A stretch of 64,000 bases of DNA from Clostridia bacterium (GCA_017412715.1 JAFPWU010000029.1:1-64000); one strand, 5' to 3'. Counted from the first letter of the stretch, positions 15,957-25,347 are shown. Notes: generated from the letters alone by a model not told the origin. Numbers and translations: made by a program.

Positions 15957-18536
15957 ATGAACGTAAGGCTGCTGGAAAACAGGAGCCGGAAGGGCTGGAC
16001 GGAATTCGGCGGATGCTTTGCCCGAGGGGAGACCCGGGAGGAAACCTTTACCCTGCTGAACGGAGGGGGACAGCCCGTTCCCGTGCAGAGCAGCATCCAG
16101 GCCCGCTGGCCGGACGGCTCCGTGCGGTGGAGCCGGCATACCGCCCGGGCAGAGGAGATGGGGGAAAAGGCCGAGCTGATTCCAGGAGGACCGGCACCGG
16201 AGCCTGCTTTGCAGATTACGGAAACCCCGGAGGCCTGGCAGGTAGGGGGAGACCGCCTCAGCCTGACGGTTCCCAAAGCGGAAAACCTGATTATGAGAGA
16301 CGTCCTGCTGGACGGAGTGAAGCAGATCGACAGGGCCTGGCCCGTCCTATCCCTGGCTCACACGGAAGGGGAAGGGGAGGAAGAAGTCCGACGGACTGCG
16401 GCGCTTCCTGCCCGGATCGAATCAAGGACTCTGGAAGAGGAGGGCCCCCTGCAGGCTGTTTTCCGTTTCGACGGGATTCATCTGGAATCGGGGGAGCGCA
16501 AAATGCCTTTCCGGATCCGGCTGTACATCCGGGGGGATGGAAAGATCTCTGTGGATCATACCTTCTTCTTTGAAGGGGACCCGGAGACGGACCGGCTGGC
16601 TGCCTTGGGGCTTCGGGCGGAAGTTCCCCTGGCGGGCACAGGATACCAGCGGCATATCCGCTTCCTGACGGACGGAGCGGTCTTTCATGATAATGTCACG
16701 CAGCTGCTCCACTGGCGGAAGCTGCGGAGGACGGATCTGCTGGAGGCCCAGGCCCGGGGAGAAAAGGTGGAGAAGGCGCCGGAGCTGGAGGAGGCCGCGG
16801 CGGACCTGCCCCGGTGGGACCGGTTTTTCCTGCTGCAGGACGGGCCTTCCCACTTCATGATCCGGAAAAAGACGGTAGCTGACCGCTGCTGGGTAACTGG
16901 AGTCCACGGATTTCGGGCGCCCGGGGTGATGGAAATTCAGGATCCGGAGCGGAGCGTGGCCATCGGCGTGCGGGACTTCTGGGAGAAGGGCCCCTCCGGG
17001 CTGGAAATCCGGGGACTGGCAGGGGAGAAGGCGGTCTGCAACGCCTGGTTTTTTGCCCCCGGGGCAGAACCCTATGACTTCCGGCACTACGATACAAGGA
17101 TGTACGCGCAGGGCTGTTACGAAGGTTTCGATTACATGATGCCCGATCCCAACGGCATCGCTGTCACCAGCCGCTGCGAGCTGCGCCTGGGAACGGAACC
17201 GGAAGGAGAGGACGAACTGAAAGCTTTCGGCACAGCCGTCCGGAAACCGCCGGTTTATCTGGCGTCCCCGGCGTATTATCATCAGCGGCGTGCCTTCGGC
17301 GTCTGGGGATCCGTGGAAAAAAACACGGATCTGGAAGCCTGGATGGAGAATCAGATTGATCTGGCCTGCGACTTCTATGCCCGGGAGCGGGATGCCCGGG
17401 GCTGGTACGGTCTCTTCAATTATGGAGACTTTATGCATACTTACCAGGCGGAGCGTCACCAGTGGCGCTACGATGTAGGAGGCTACGCCTGGGATAATAC
17501 GGAACTGGCGCCTACCTACTGGCTGTGGCTGCAGGCGCTGCGGACCGGGAAGGAAAGCGTCTATTCTATGGCGGAGGCGCTGTCCCGCCACGCGGCGGAC
17601 GTGGATATGTATCACAGGGGAAAACTGAAGGGGCTGGGCAGCCGGCATAACGTGCGCCATTGGGGCTGCTCCTGCAAGGAGCCGCGAGTTTCCATGGCGG
17701 GCCACCACAGACCCCTGTTTTACCTGGCGGGGGACCGGCGAATCGGGGACTGTATGGAGGATGCTCTGAACGCTGAGTTCGCCCTGGAAAGCACCAGATA
17801 CTATCCCCAGGAAAACGGGGAGATTCATCTTCGTTCAGGCCCGGACTGGTCGTCGCTGGTATCCAACTGGATGACCGCCTATGAGCGGACGGGGGACAGG
17901 AAATGGGCGGAGAAGATCCGGCGGGGCATTGCGGGAATCCGGAAGGCTCCCCTTGGCCTGACCTCCGGACCGGACTTTACCTTCCTCCCGGAGACCGGTG
18001 AGATGATTTACCACGGAGAAAAGGACGCGGCGGTCAATATGCATCTGCAGGCCTGCATGGCGGGCCCGGAAATCTGGCTGGAAACGGCGGAACTGATGGA
18101 AGACGATGAGCTTCTGGAGCTGGTGGCGGCCAACGGACGGTACTTCTTCCTTTCCCAGGAGGAACGGATCAGGGAATCGAAGGGCCTTCTGGAGAAAAGG
18201 GGATTCGGCGGCGTAATCTATTCCGCGGAGATGCAGGCCTTTTCAGCAGTCCGGTTCGGGAATCGGGATGCCGCCCGGGAGATCTGGCGGAAGCTGCTGG
18301 GACTGCTGTATTCCCCGGAGAAGCCGGAAGGATTCCAGCCTGTTCCCTATGCCTGGAAGGAGGACGGAAGCCCTCAGACGGAAATCCCGTGGGTCAGTAC
18401 CAATTTTACGGCCCAGTGGTGCCTGAAGGCCATTGTCTGCCTGGATCTGATCCGGTCAGAGCTGCCGGAGAGCCTGGAGGCTCTGGGAAAGATCCTGCGG
18501 GAGAACCCCTGTCCGGACCGGATGTACGGCGCATAA
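15957..18536 (+). CDS. YetA-like exo-rhamnogalacturonan lyase family protein (PL26/PcRGLX type)
   Basis: An 859-residue protein, the same size as B. subtilis YetA. The N-terminus has the RIFT-barrel signature of PcRGLX-like lyases: GGCFARGETREETFTLLNGGG, then QARWPDGSVRWSRHTA. The centre is predicted (alpha/alpha)-barrel with LACDFYARERDARGWYGLFNYGDFMHTY and DVGGYAWDNTELAPTYWLW. The C-terminal part includes GSRHNVRHWGCSCKEPRVSMAGHHR. Fungal PcRGLX releases unsaturated galacturonosyl-rhamnose from RG-I ends. No signal peptide is seen, so the enzyme is cytoplasmic and works on imported oligomers. ATG 15957 is used (GGGGAGG upstream) rather than an in-frame ATG at 15918 with no ribosome site. 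It is the last gene of the second importer operon. Confidence 0.78.
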   Translation: MNVRLLENRSRKGWTEFGGCFARGETREETFTLLNGGGQPVPVQSSIQARWPDGSVRWSRHTARAEEMGEKAELIPGGPAPEPALQITETPEAWQVGGDRLSLTVPKAENLIMRDVLLDGVKQIDRAWPVLSLAHTEGEGEEEVRRTAALPARIESRTLEEEGPLQAVFRFDGIHLESGERKMPFRIRLYIRGDGKISVDHTFFFEGDPETDRLAALGLRAEVPLAGTGYQRHIRFLTDGAVFHDNVTQLLHWRKLRRTDLLEAQARGEKVEKAPELEEAAADLPRWDRFFLLQDGPSHFMIRKKTVADRCWVTGVHGFRAPGVMEIQDPERSVAIGVRDFWEKGPSGLEIRGLAGEKAVCNAWFFAPGAEPYDFRHYDTRMYAQGCYEGFDYMMPDPNGIAVTSRCELRLGTEPEGEDELKAFGTAVRKPPVYLASPAYYHQRRAFGVWGSVEKNTDLEAWMENQIDLACDFYARERDARGWYGLFNYGDFMHTYQAERHQWRYDVGGYAWDNTELAPTYWLWLQALRTGKESVYSMAEALSRHAADVDMYHRGKLKGLGSRHNVRHWGCSCKEPRVSMAGHHRPLFYLAGDRRIGDCMEDALNAEFALESTRYYPQENGEIHLRSGPDWSSLVSNWMTAYERTGDRKWAEKIRRGIAGIRKAPLGLTSGPDFTFLPETGEMIYHGEKDAAVNMHLQACMAGPEIWLETAELMEDDELLELVAANGRYFFLSQEERIRESKGLLEKRGFGGVIYSAEMQAFSAVRFGNRDAAREIWRKLLGLLYSPEKPEGFQPVPYAWKEDGSPQTEIPWVSTNFTAQWCLKAIVCLDLIRSELPESLEALGKILRENPCPDRMYGA

Positions 18537-18577
18537 AAACGCTCCTGTTCAGGTGGAGAGCTGAGAAAAACAGCATC

Positions 18578-18625
18578 AAAAAAGAGCTGAAAGCACGGAT
18601 TCAATCCGCTTTTCAGCTCTTTTTT
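18578..18625. terminator. Bidirectional terminator between the exo-lyase and YesU genes
   Basis: AAAAAAGAGCTGAAA (18578-18592) pairs with TTTCAGCTC and its T-run (18611-18625) around an inner CGGAT-TCA-ATCCG hairpin. A-run and T-run on either side serve both convergent genes. Confidence 0.9.
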
Positions 18626-18631
18626 CTGCCG

Positions 18632-19333
18632 TCAGTCAGCTGCGCCGGGCAATTCGTATACCCGCCAGTTCGCGTATTCTCCGATCATGGGGGCCAGCTG
18701 GCGCAGACCCATCTTTCCCCCGCCCAGCAGGGGGCCCCAGGTGCTGCCGTCGTCCAGGAAGCGCAGCACTTCCAGGTCATTGACAGCGAAGCGGATCTCC
18801 GGGCCCTTCTTCCACAGGGAGAGCAGATAGGGCTCCATGGCGTCCGCCACATCCGGAATGGGATCCGCACCCTGGGCCGTCAGATAAAAGCCGTAGCTTT
18901 TTCGCAGATTGCAGGTGTGGAAGCCCCGCTCGTCCGGTTCCTTCCGGCGGAAAAAGGAAAGATGAAACGCGTTGATATCACCGTGGTGATACTGAGGGTA
19001 TTCTCCGGTCCGGGGTGAAAGCCCCGGATCAAACAGATCCTGTCCGTTCCGGCCCGCCGCGGCGAAGAACAGCATCGCCAGCCCCGGCTCGCGCAGGGGA
19101 CGGAAGGACATCTGCCACAGGAAATCCGCGGGGAATTCCTGCCGGCACCAGAGGACATAGTTGGCCTTCTGCCCCAGGGAAGCGTTTTCCGCGTTTTCGA
19201 GCTGCAGTTTTCCCTCCGGGAAGGAGAGCTTCGCCTTTCCTTCCAGCGTAAAGTCCGCCAGATCCCGGGCGGAGGCCAGCGGGTTTTCATAGATCAGCTT
19301 TCCCTGAGAATAGGGTGAATTGTTTATCTGCAT
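18632..19333 (-). CDS. YesU family protein (DUF1961), RG-I associated
   Basis: A 233-residue concanavalin-like beta-sandwich protein resembling B. subtilis YesU, which lies in the yes/yet RG-I operon. Recognised stretches: GKAKLSFPEGKLQLEN, HYVLWC-like NYVLWCRQEFPADF, YHHGDINAFHLSFFRR, GFHTCNLRKSYGFYLTAQGADPIPD, and IRFAVNDLEVLRFLDDG. The biochemical role of YesU is not established; a lyase-like or carbohydrate-binding fold is known only from structure. ATG 19333 has GGGAGGG nine bases upstream; an upstream in-frame start at 19411 would run through the promoter. It is convergent with the exo-lyase gene and no signal peptide is seen. Confidence 0.82.
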   Translation of the reverse strand: MQINNSPYSQGKLIYENPLASARDLADFTLEGKAKLSFPEGKLQLENAENASLGQKANYVLWCRQEFPADFLWQMSFRPLREPGLAMLFFAAAGRNGQDLFDPGLSPRTGEYPQYHHGDINAFHLSFFRRKEPDERGFHTCNLRKSYGFYLTAQGADPIPDVADAMEPYLLSLWKKGPEIRFAVNDLEVLRFLDDGSTWGPLLGGGKMGLRQLAPMIGEYANWRVYELPGAAD

Positions 19334-19380
19334 GCAAGTCCCTCCCTGATAAGATGAGCGTACCGGACAACCTACAGGAA

Positions 19381-19389
19381 ATTGTATCA
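19381..19389 (-). promoter_or_regulatory. Extended -10 promoter of the YesU gene
   Basis: Minus strand reads TGATACAAT, a TGn-extended -10 close to consensus, about 50 bp above the start codon. A weak TGGACG -35 lies 18 bp upstream. Confidence 0.5.
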
Positions 19390-19410
19390 TGAATCCCCTG
19401 AAATCGTCCA

Positions 19411-19439
19411 TTGAAATGAAGCGAAAAATATGCTACACT
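19411..19439 (+). promoter_or_regulatory. Promoter of the polyphosphate:AMP phosphotransferase gene
   Basis: TTGAAA (19411-19416), 17-bp spacer, TACACT (19434-19439). Divergent from the YesU promoter with about 22 bp between them. Confidence 0.6.
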
Positions 19440-19488
19440 TCGTACAACATTCGGAAAAAAATATATGATGGACAGGGAGGCATGATCT

Positions 19489-20979
19489 ATGCTGGAAGGT
19501 TTTGTGGCCGGAGAACCGGGAGACAAGCATGAGCTGCGGACGGAAACGAAGGAGCTGCAGGCCAGGCTGATGGGACAGCAGCAGCTGCTGCGGGAGAAAA
19601 AGCTGCCGGTGCTGGTGCTGATTGAAGGATGGGCCGCCGCCGGAAAGGGAAGCCTGATCAAGGAGCTGATCAGCGAGATGGACCCAAGGTTTTATAACGT
19701 GGTTTCTCCCGCGATTCTCCCGGAAAGAGAAACCCGCTATCCCTTCCTGTATCCCTATGCCACGGAGATCCCGGAGAACGGAAAGGTGGTCTTTCTGGAT
19801 TCCGGATGGATGGAGAGCACGGTACGGAAGGCCATGAAGATGGAAATCTCCAAAGGCGAGTATAAGCGCCGGGTTCGGGCCGTGAATGAATTCGAGAGGC
19901 AACTCCGGGACGGCGGATATCTGGTGCTGAAGATCTTCATGCACATCGACAAAAAAGAGCAGTTTGAGCGGCTGAAGGAGCTGAGCGAAAACGCGGATAC
20001 GGAATGGCGGGTGAACCCGGACGATCTGTGGCAGCACCGGGAGTACAAGCGGTTCCTGAAGGCCTATGACGATTTTATGGACGAGACGGGCGAGGCTGCT
20101 CCCTGGCATGTGGTGGACGGAAAGCACAGGAAGACGGCCGTGCGCGATACCCTGAAGCTGCTGGTCGGAGAGATTGACAGGGGGCTGGAACGGGGCAGGT
20201 ATAACGGGGAACCGTTCGAAGAAAAGTTCCCTCTGCTGGAAATGCCCCTGCTGAAGGACGTGGATCTGTCCGTGCAGATCAGTGATGAGGATTACAAGCG
20301 GGAGCTGAAAAAGCTGCAGAAGCGGCTGGGTGAGCTGCATAATATCCTCTATCGCCGCAAGATTCCAGTGATCCTCTGCTACGAGGGATGGGACGCCGCC
20401 GGGAAGGGCGGAAATATCCGGCGCGTGGCGTATCCCCTGGATCCCCGCGGCGTGGATGTGAAGCCCATCGCTTCCCCGGAACCCCATGAGCTGAACAGAC
20501 AGTACCTGTGGCGGTTCTGGACCCGCCTGCCCAGGAGCGGGCATATCTGCATCTTTGACCGGACCTGGTACGGACGGGTCATGGTGGAAAGACTGGAGGG
20601 CTTCTGCACGGAGAAGGACTGGAAACGGGCCTATAACGAGATCAATGAGTTTGAGCGGCAGCTGACGGAGTGGGGCGCGGTGGTGCTGAAGTTCTGGATC
20701 CACATTGATTCGGATACCCAGCTGGCCCGCTTCACGGATCGGCAGAATACCCCGGAGAAGCAGTGGAAAATTACGGATGAGGACTGGCGAAACCGGGAGA
20801 AATGGCCCCAGTATGAGGAAGCGGTGGACGAGATGATTCAGAAGACCAGCACGGAATACGCGCCCTGGTTCATTATCGAATCAAACGACAAGAAATACGC
20901 CAGAATCAAGGCGCTGCAGATTATCGTGAAAGCCCTGGAAGAGGCGTGCGAGAATCATTTTGAAAACAGCTTCGAGTGA
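19489..20979 (+). CDS. Polyphosphate:AMP phosphotransferase (PPK2 class II, tandem domains)
   Basis: A 496-residue protein made of two PPK2 domains. Class II enzymes use polyphosphate to convert AMP to ADP. Domain 1 (about 15-235) has Walker A EGWAAAGKGS near residues 46-55 but reads FLDSGWMES where the active-site FDRSWYxR motif should be. Domain 2 (about 265-490) has EGWDAAGKGG near 299 and an intact IFDRTWYGRVMVERL near 356. Only the C-terminal domain is likely to be catalytic, as in other class II members. The ATG follows ACAGGGAGG. The gene is alone between its own promoter and a strong terminator, so it is a single unit unrelated to pectin use. Confidence 0.9.
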   Translation: MLEGFVAGEPGDKHELRTETKELQARLMGQQQLLREKKLPVLVLIEGWAAAGKGSLIKELISEMDPRFYNVVSPAILPERETRYPFLYPYATEIPENGKVVFLDSGWMESTVRKAMKMEISKGEYKRRVRAVNEFERQLRDGGYLVLKIFMHIDKKEQFERLKELSENADTEWRVNPDDLWQHREYKRFLKAYDDFMDETGEAAPWHVVDGKHRKTAVRDTLKLLVGEIDRGLERGRYNGEPFEEKFPLLEMPLLKDVDLSVQISDEDYKRELKKLQKRLGELHNILYRRKIPVILCYEGWDAAGKGGNIRRVAYPLDPRGVDVKPIASPEPHELNRQYLWRFWTRLPRSGHICIFDRTWYGRVMVERLEGFCTEKDWKRAYNEINEFERQLTEWGAVVLKFWIHIDSDTQLARFTDRQNTPEKQWKITDEDWRNREKWPQYEEAVDEMIQKTSTEYAPWFIIESNDKKYARIKALQIIVKALEEACENHFENSFE

Positions 20980-20984
20980 CAGCG

Positions 20985-21030
20985 AACATCAGGGACGGGA
21001 CAGCGATCTGTCCCGCCCCTGATGTTTATT
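20985..21030 (+). terminator. Intrinsic terminator after the PPK2 gene
   Basis: AACATCAGGG (20985-20994) pairs with 21017-21026 and CGGGACAG (20996-21003) with 21008-21015, loop CGAT, followed by TTTATTT. The 20980-21329 gap (350 bp) contains this, a promoter and a structured leader, but no separate gene. Confidence 0.85.
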
Positions 21031-21164
21031 TCCGCCGATATCAGGACCGAAGAGCTGCAGAAAAAGGATGATTTGTGCCAACCCCGGCTCAGACGCTGTC
21101 GGCTTCAATGGGCGGCAGGGCAGCATTCCTGTGGCTTTCCTTCGTGAAGATCCTGTGAAATGTC

Positions 21165-21193
21165 TTGACAAATATCCCCTTTTTTTCTATCTT
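21165..21193 (+). promoter_or_regulatory. Strong promoter of the ABC exporter operon
   Basis: Perfect TTGACA at 21165-21170, 17-bp spacer, TATCTT at 21188-21193. It starts transcription about 130 bp before the exporter start codon, leaving a long leader. Confidence 0.75.
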
Positions 21194-21259
21194 AGAGGTG
21201 TCTGCGAAGGGCATTTTTGGTGTGCCCGGACAGGCATTTATATCTCGGCTCAGCGGCTG

Positions 21260-21302
21260 TGCCTGCCGGTTCCGGCGGCTCCTGCCGCGAGGCATGTTTT
21301 TT
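21260..21302 (+). promoter_or_regulatory. Possible attenuator in the exporter leader
   Basis: TGCCT (21260-21264) pairs with AGGCA (21290-21294) and encloses two GC hairpins (GCCG-GTTC-CGGC and GGC-TCCT-GCC). The fold is followed by TGTTTTTT. This is terminator-like and sits 28 bases above the exporter ATG, so it could make exporter expression conditional. Not proven. Confidence 0.4.
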
Positions 21303-21329
21303 CTGCCCGCAGAAAGGATTCGTTATTTC

Positions 21330-23078
21330 ATGATCAAAAAGTTGGCCGCGAGGGTGCGGCAGTACAGGAAACAGGCCATCGCCACGCCTCTTTTTATGGT
21401 GGGCGAAGTGGCCATGGAAACGTTCATTCCCCTGGTGATGAGCTATCTGATTGACCGGGGAATCACCCGGGGAGATATGAGCCAGATCTGGCTGTACGGC
21501 TTTCTGTTGCTGGCCGCGGCGACCGTCTCCCTCTTTTCCGGCGTGATGAGCGGCAAGATGGCTGCGGTTTCCTCCGCGGGCTTCGCCCGGAATCTTCGCC
21601 ATGACATGTATTATGCCATTCAGGACTATTCCTTCGCCAACATCGATAAGTTCAGCACTTCGTCCATCATCACCCGGGTTACCACGGACGTAACGAACGT
21701 GCAGAACGCCTTCCAGATGATCCTGCGGATGGCGGTACGGGCTCCCATGACGCTGATCTTTTCCGTCATCATGGCCTTCTCCATCAACGCGAGAATCAGC
21801 ATGGTTTTCCTGGTCATGCTTCCGATTCTGGCCGTGGGCATCTACCTGATCATGACCCGGACCCACCCCATTTTCCAGCGGGTTTTCAAGACTTATGACA
21901 GGCTGAACAATGTGGTGCAGGAAAACCTGCGCGGAGTCCGCGTGGTAAAGAACTTTGTCCGGGAGGATTATGAGACGGACAAGTTCAATACGATTTCAGC
22001 TTCCATCTACGGGGACTTTGTCAAGGCGGAGCGGCAGATGGCTCTGATGAGTCCCCTGATGATGAGCTGCATTTATACCTGCACGCTGATCATCAGCTGG
22101 CTGGGCGCGAAGGCCATCATTGCCTCCGGAAACGATCCCGCGCTGGGCATGACCACGGGTCAGCTGATGAGCCTGATTACCTATGTGATCCAGATCCTTT
22201 CCAGCCTGATGATGGTTTCCTTCACCTTCCTGATGATTACCATGAGCCGGGCTTCCGCCCAGCGGATTGTGGAGGTGCTGGATGAGAAGAGCGATATCAC
22301 TTCTCCCGAAAACCCGGTGACCGAGGTCAAGGACGGCTCCGTGGATTTCGATCATGTGCATTTCAGCTATGCTTCCCGCAGCGAGCGGGACACCCTCAGC
22401 GATATCGACCTGCATATTCCCTCGGGAAGCGTGGTGGGCATCCTGGGCGGCACCGGCGCCGGCAAATCCACCCTGGTGCAGCTGATTCCCCGGCTGTATG
22501 ATCCTACCAGCGGCTCCGTCCGGGTCGGCGGGGTGGATACCCGGAAATACGACCTGACCGCCCTGCGGGATGCTGTGGCCATGGTGCTGCAGAAAAATGA
22601 ACTGTTCTCCGGCACGATTAAGGATAATCTGCGCTGGGGCAACGAGCAGGCCACGGATGAGGAGATCGAGGAAGCCTGTCGCCTGGCCCAGGCGGATCCC
22701 TTCATTCGGGAAATGCCGGATCAATATGACACCTGGATCGAGCAGGGAGGGACCAATGTTTCCGGAGGGCAGAAGCAGCGGCTGTGCATTGCCAGGGCTC
22801 TGCTGAAGAAGCCGAAGATTCTGATCCTCGATGACAGCACCAGCGCGGTGGATACGAAGACAGATGCCCTGATCCGGGCGGGCTTCCGGAGTTTTATTCC
22901 CGAAACCACCAAGATTATCATCGCCCAGCGGGTCTCCTCCGTGATGGACGCGGATATGATCGTCGTGCTGGACAACGGTGCCGTGGCGGATGTCGGAACC
23001 CATGAGGAGCTGCTGGCCCGGAGCGAAATTTATCGCGAGGTTCATGATTCCCAGACGAAAGGGGGTGGGGAAGAATGA
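21330..23078 (+). CDS. ABC exporter half-transporter, degenerate-site subunit
   Basis: A 582-residue membrane-ATPase half-transporter. Six TM helices span about residues 15-320, then the nucleotide-binding domain: Walker A GGTGAGKST near 373, signature VSGGQKQR, Walker B ILILDDS. The catalytic Glu is replaced by Asp502 and the switch His by Gln533 (IIIAQRVSS). This is the pattern of the TM287-type subunit in heterodimeric exporters, where one of two ATP sites does not hydrolyse. ATG 21330 is taken because AGAAAGGA precedes it; in-frame codons above it lie in the leader. It overlaps its partner by 4 bases (ATGA). Lipid or drug export is typical; the substrate is unknown. Confidence 0.9.
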   Translation: MIKKLAARVRQYRKQAIATPLFMVGEVAMETFIPLVMSYLIDRGITRGDMSQIWLYGFLLLAAATVSLFSGVMSGKMAAVSSAGFARNLRHDMYYAIQDYSFANIDKFSTSSIITRVTTDVTNVQNAFQMILRMAVRAPMTLIFSVIMAFSINARISMVFLVMLPILAVGIYLIMTRTHPIFQRVFKTYDRLNNVVQENLRGVRVVKNFVREDYETDKFNTISASIYGDFVKAERQMALMSPLMMSCIYTCTLIISWLGAKAIIASGNDPALGMTTGQLMSLITYVIQILSSLMMVSFTFLMITMSRASAQRIVEVLDEKSDITSPENPVTEVKDGSVDFDHVHFSYASRSERDTLSDIDLHIPSGSVVGILGGTGAGKSTLVQLIPRLYDPTSGSVRVGGVDTRKYDLTALRDAVAMVLQKNELFSGTIKDNLRWGNEQATDEEIEEACRLAQADPFIREMPDQYDTWIEQGGTNVSGGQKQRLCIARALLKKPKILILDDSTSAVDTKTDALIRAGFRSFIPETTKIIIAQRVSSVMDADMIVVLDNGAVADVGTHEELLARSEIYREVHDSQTKGGGEE

Positions 23079-25054
23079 GCGAAGCGAAGAAGAATCCCCA
23101 GGGCAAAGCTGCACCCCAGCAGGTCATGCGGGGCGGCGGCATGCGGGGCGGCCCCCGGGCGATGGGTCCCATGCAGCCCATTCATAAGGAAACTGTCGCC
23201 CGGCTGATGAAATATGTGACGCCCTACTGGCCCCGGCTGATCCTGGTGCTGGCCTGCATCGTGCTGAACGCCATTGCCACAGCCTCCGCGGCGACCTTCC
23301 TGGGCCGTATTATCGACGGATATATTACCCCCATGCTGGCGATGGCGAATCCGGATTTCAGCGGGCTGCTGGGGGCGATTCTGCGCATGGCCGCGCTGTA
23401 TGTGCTGGCCATCACGGCCACCTACCTGCAGGCCAGGACCATGGCCCTCGTTTCCCAGGGGGTGCTTCGGACCATCCGGGATGAAATGTTTGCCCATATG
23501 CAGACCCTGCCGATCCGGTACTTCGATTCCCATACCCACGGCGAGGTTATGAGCTTCTATACCAATGACACGGATACCCTCCGGCAGATGGTGAGCCAGA
23601 CCCTGCCCCAGACGATTTCTTCCGCCATTACCCTGCTGGTGGTGTTCATCAGCATGCTGCAGTGCAGCGTATGGCTGACGCTGGTGATGGTGGTCGGAAC
23701 GGCAGTGATGCTGACCGTCACGGCGAAACTGGGAACCCGCAGCGCCAAATACTTTGTGCAGCAGCAGACCTCCCTGGCCAGCCTGAACGGCTTTGTGGAG
23801 GAGATGGTGGGCGGCCAGAAGGTGGTCAAGGTCTTCAACCATGAACCCCTGGCCAAGGAGGAATTCGACCGGCGGAACGATGAGCTCTGCGCGAACATGA
23901 CCGAGGCCAACAAGATCTCCAACGTGCTGGGCCCGGTGAACAACAATATGGGACACCTCCTGTACGTGGTGCTGGCCATTGTGGGCGGCGCGCTGGCGAT
24001 CAGCGGGGTGACCAATCTGAGCCTGAGCGGTACTGGAGCCCTGACCCTGGGCGCCATCGCTTCCTTCCTGACTCTGAGCCGGAACTTCATGATGCCCATC
24101 AACCAGGTGGCCCAGCAGATCAGCTTCATCGCCATGGCCATGGCCGGCGCGGAACGGATCTTCGGCCTTCTGGATGAGAAGCCGGAGGAGGATCACGGCT
24201 ATGTCCACCTGGTGAATGTCCGGGAAGAAGGGGACAGGCTGGTGGAAACCACGGAGCGGACGGGCCTCTGGGCCTGGAAGCATACCCATCAGGCGGACGG
24301 CAGCGTGGACTATGTCCGGCTGGCGGGGGATGTGGTGATGGAGAATGTGGACTTCGCCTATGTGCCGGAGAAGACCGTGCTTCATGATATTTCCCTGTAC
24401 GCGAAGCCCGGTCAGAAGGTCGCTTTTGTGGGCGCCACCGGCGCGGGCAAGACCACCATCACGAACCTGATCAACCGCTTCTATGATATTGCGGACGGAA
24501 AGGTCCGTTACGACGGCATCAATATCAACAAGATCTGCAAACCGGATCTGCGCCACTCCCTGGGCGTGGTTCTGCAGGAGGTGAACCTCTTTACCGGCAC
24601 CGTCATGGACAATATCCGTTACGGCAAGCTGGACGCAACGGATGAGGAATGCATCGAAGCCGCGAAGCTGGCCAATGCCCACGATTTCATCACCAGACTG
24701 CCGGACGGATACCAGACCATGCTGAAGGGAGACGGCAGCGGCCTGAGCCAGGGCCAGCGGCAGCTGATTTCCATCGCCCGCGCGGCGGTGGCGGATCCGC
24801 CGGTCATGATCCTGGACGAGGCGACCTCCTCCATCGATACCCGGACGGAGGCGCTGGTGCAGCGCGGCATGGACCGGCTGATGCAGGGCCGGACAGTGTT
24901 CGTCATTGCCCACCGGCTGAGCACGGTCCAGAACAGCGACGTGATCATGGTGCTGGATCACGGACGGATCATCGAACGCGGAACCCATGACCAGCTGATT
25001 GCCCAGAAGGGACAGTATTATCAGCTGTATACCGGCGCCTTCGAACTGGAATAA
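23075..25054 (+). CDS. ABC exporter half-transporter, catalytic subunit
   Basis: A 659-residue partner of the preceding gene, joined by an ATGA overlap. About 45 Gly/Met/Gln-rich residues precede TM1. The ATPase domain has Walker A GATGAGKTT, a proper Walker B VMILDEATSSID with Glu582, and the His switch VIAHRLSTV. Its signature is LSQGQRQL rather than LSGGQ, so it completes the degenerate site opposite the partner's defective Walker B. This matches TM288-type subunits. A 50-residue segment between membrane and ATPase parts (around residues 370-425, EEDHGYVHLVNVREEGD) is longer than usual. Confidence 0.9.
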   Translation: MSEAKKNPQGKAAPQQVMRGGGMRGGPRAMGPMQPIHKETVARLMKYVTPYWPRLILVLACIVLNAIATASAATFLGRIIDGYITPMLAMANPDFSGLLGAILRMAALYVLAITATYLQARTMALVSQGVLRTIRDEMFAHMQTLPIRYFDSHTHGEVMSFYTNDTDTLRQMVSQTLPQTISSAITLLVVFISMLQCSVWLTLVMVVGTAVMLTVTAKLGTRSAKYFVQQQTSLASLNGFVEEMVGGQKVVKVFNHEPLAKEEFDRRNDELCANMTEANKISNVLGPVNNNMGHLLYVVLAIVGGALAISGVTNLSLSGTGALTLGAIASFLTLSRNFMMPINQVAQQISFIAMAMAGAERIFGLLDEKPEEDHGYVHLVNVREEGDRLVETTERTGLWAWKHTHQADGSVDYVRLAGDVVMENVDFAYVPEKTVLHDISLYAKPGQKVAFVGATGAGKTTITNLINRFYDIADGKVRYDGININKICKPDLRHSLGVVLQEVNLFTGTVMDNIRYGKLDATDEECIEAAKLANAHDFITRLPDGYQTMLKGDGSGLSQGQRQLISIARAAVADPPVMILDEATSSIDTRTEALVQRGMDRLMQGRTVFVIAHRLSTVQNSDVIMVLDHGRIIERGTHDQLIAQKGQYYQLYTGAFELE

Positions 25055-25143
25055 AGGGAGGTCCCGGACCATCTTTCACACAGGCGGATCTGTTTTCCCG
25101 AAAGGGAAGAACGTAATAGAACGAGGAACAGGAGGAAAAAACC

Positions 25144-25347
25144 ATGACAAAAACCATTGGCATCAACGGCATGATGTGCGCCCACTGCGAGGCCAGAATG
25201 AAGAAGGCCCTGGAAGCCCTGGACGGCGTGGCCTGCGCTGTGACCAGCCACGAGAAGAACAACGCGGTGCTGGAACTGACAAAGGATGTTCCGGAGGAGG
25301 TTCTCCGCAAGGCGGTGACCGATGCGGGATACGAGTACGTGGGATAA
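25144..25347 (+). CDS. Heavy-metal-associated (HMA) domain protein, CopZ-like
   Basis: A 67-residue single HMA domain. It carries the metal-binding MMCAHCEARM motif (CxxC at residues 12-15) and the C-terminal AVTDAGYEYVG typical of CopZ-type copper chaperones. Such proteins pass Cu(I) to a P-type ATPase or repressor in the cytoplasm. No copper ATPase or CsoR gene is nearby, so the partner must be elsewhere. ATG 25144 follows ACAGGAGGAAAAACC. It may be co-transcribed with the ABC exporter 89 bases upstream. Confidence 0.88.
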   Translation: MTKTIGINGMMCAHCEARMKKALEALDGVACAVTSHEKNNAVLELTKDVPEEVLRKAVTDAGYEYVG

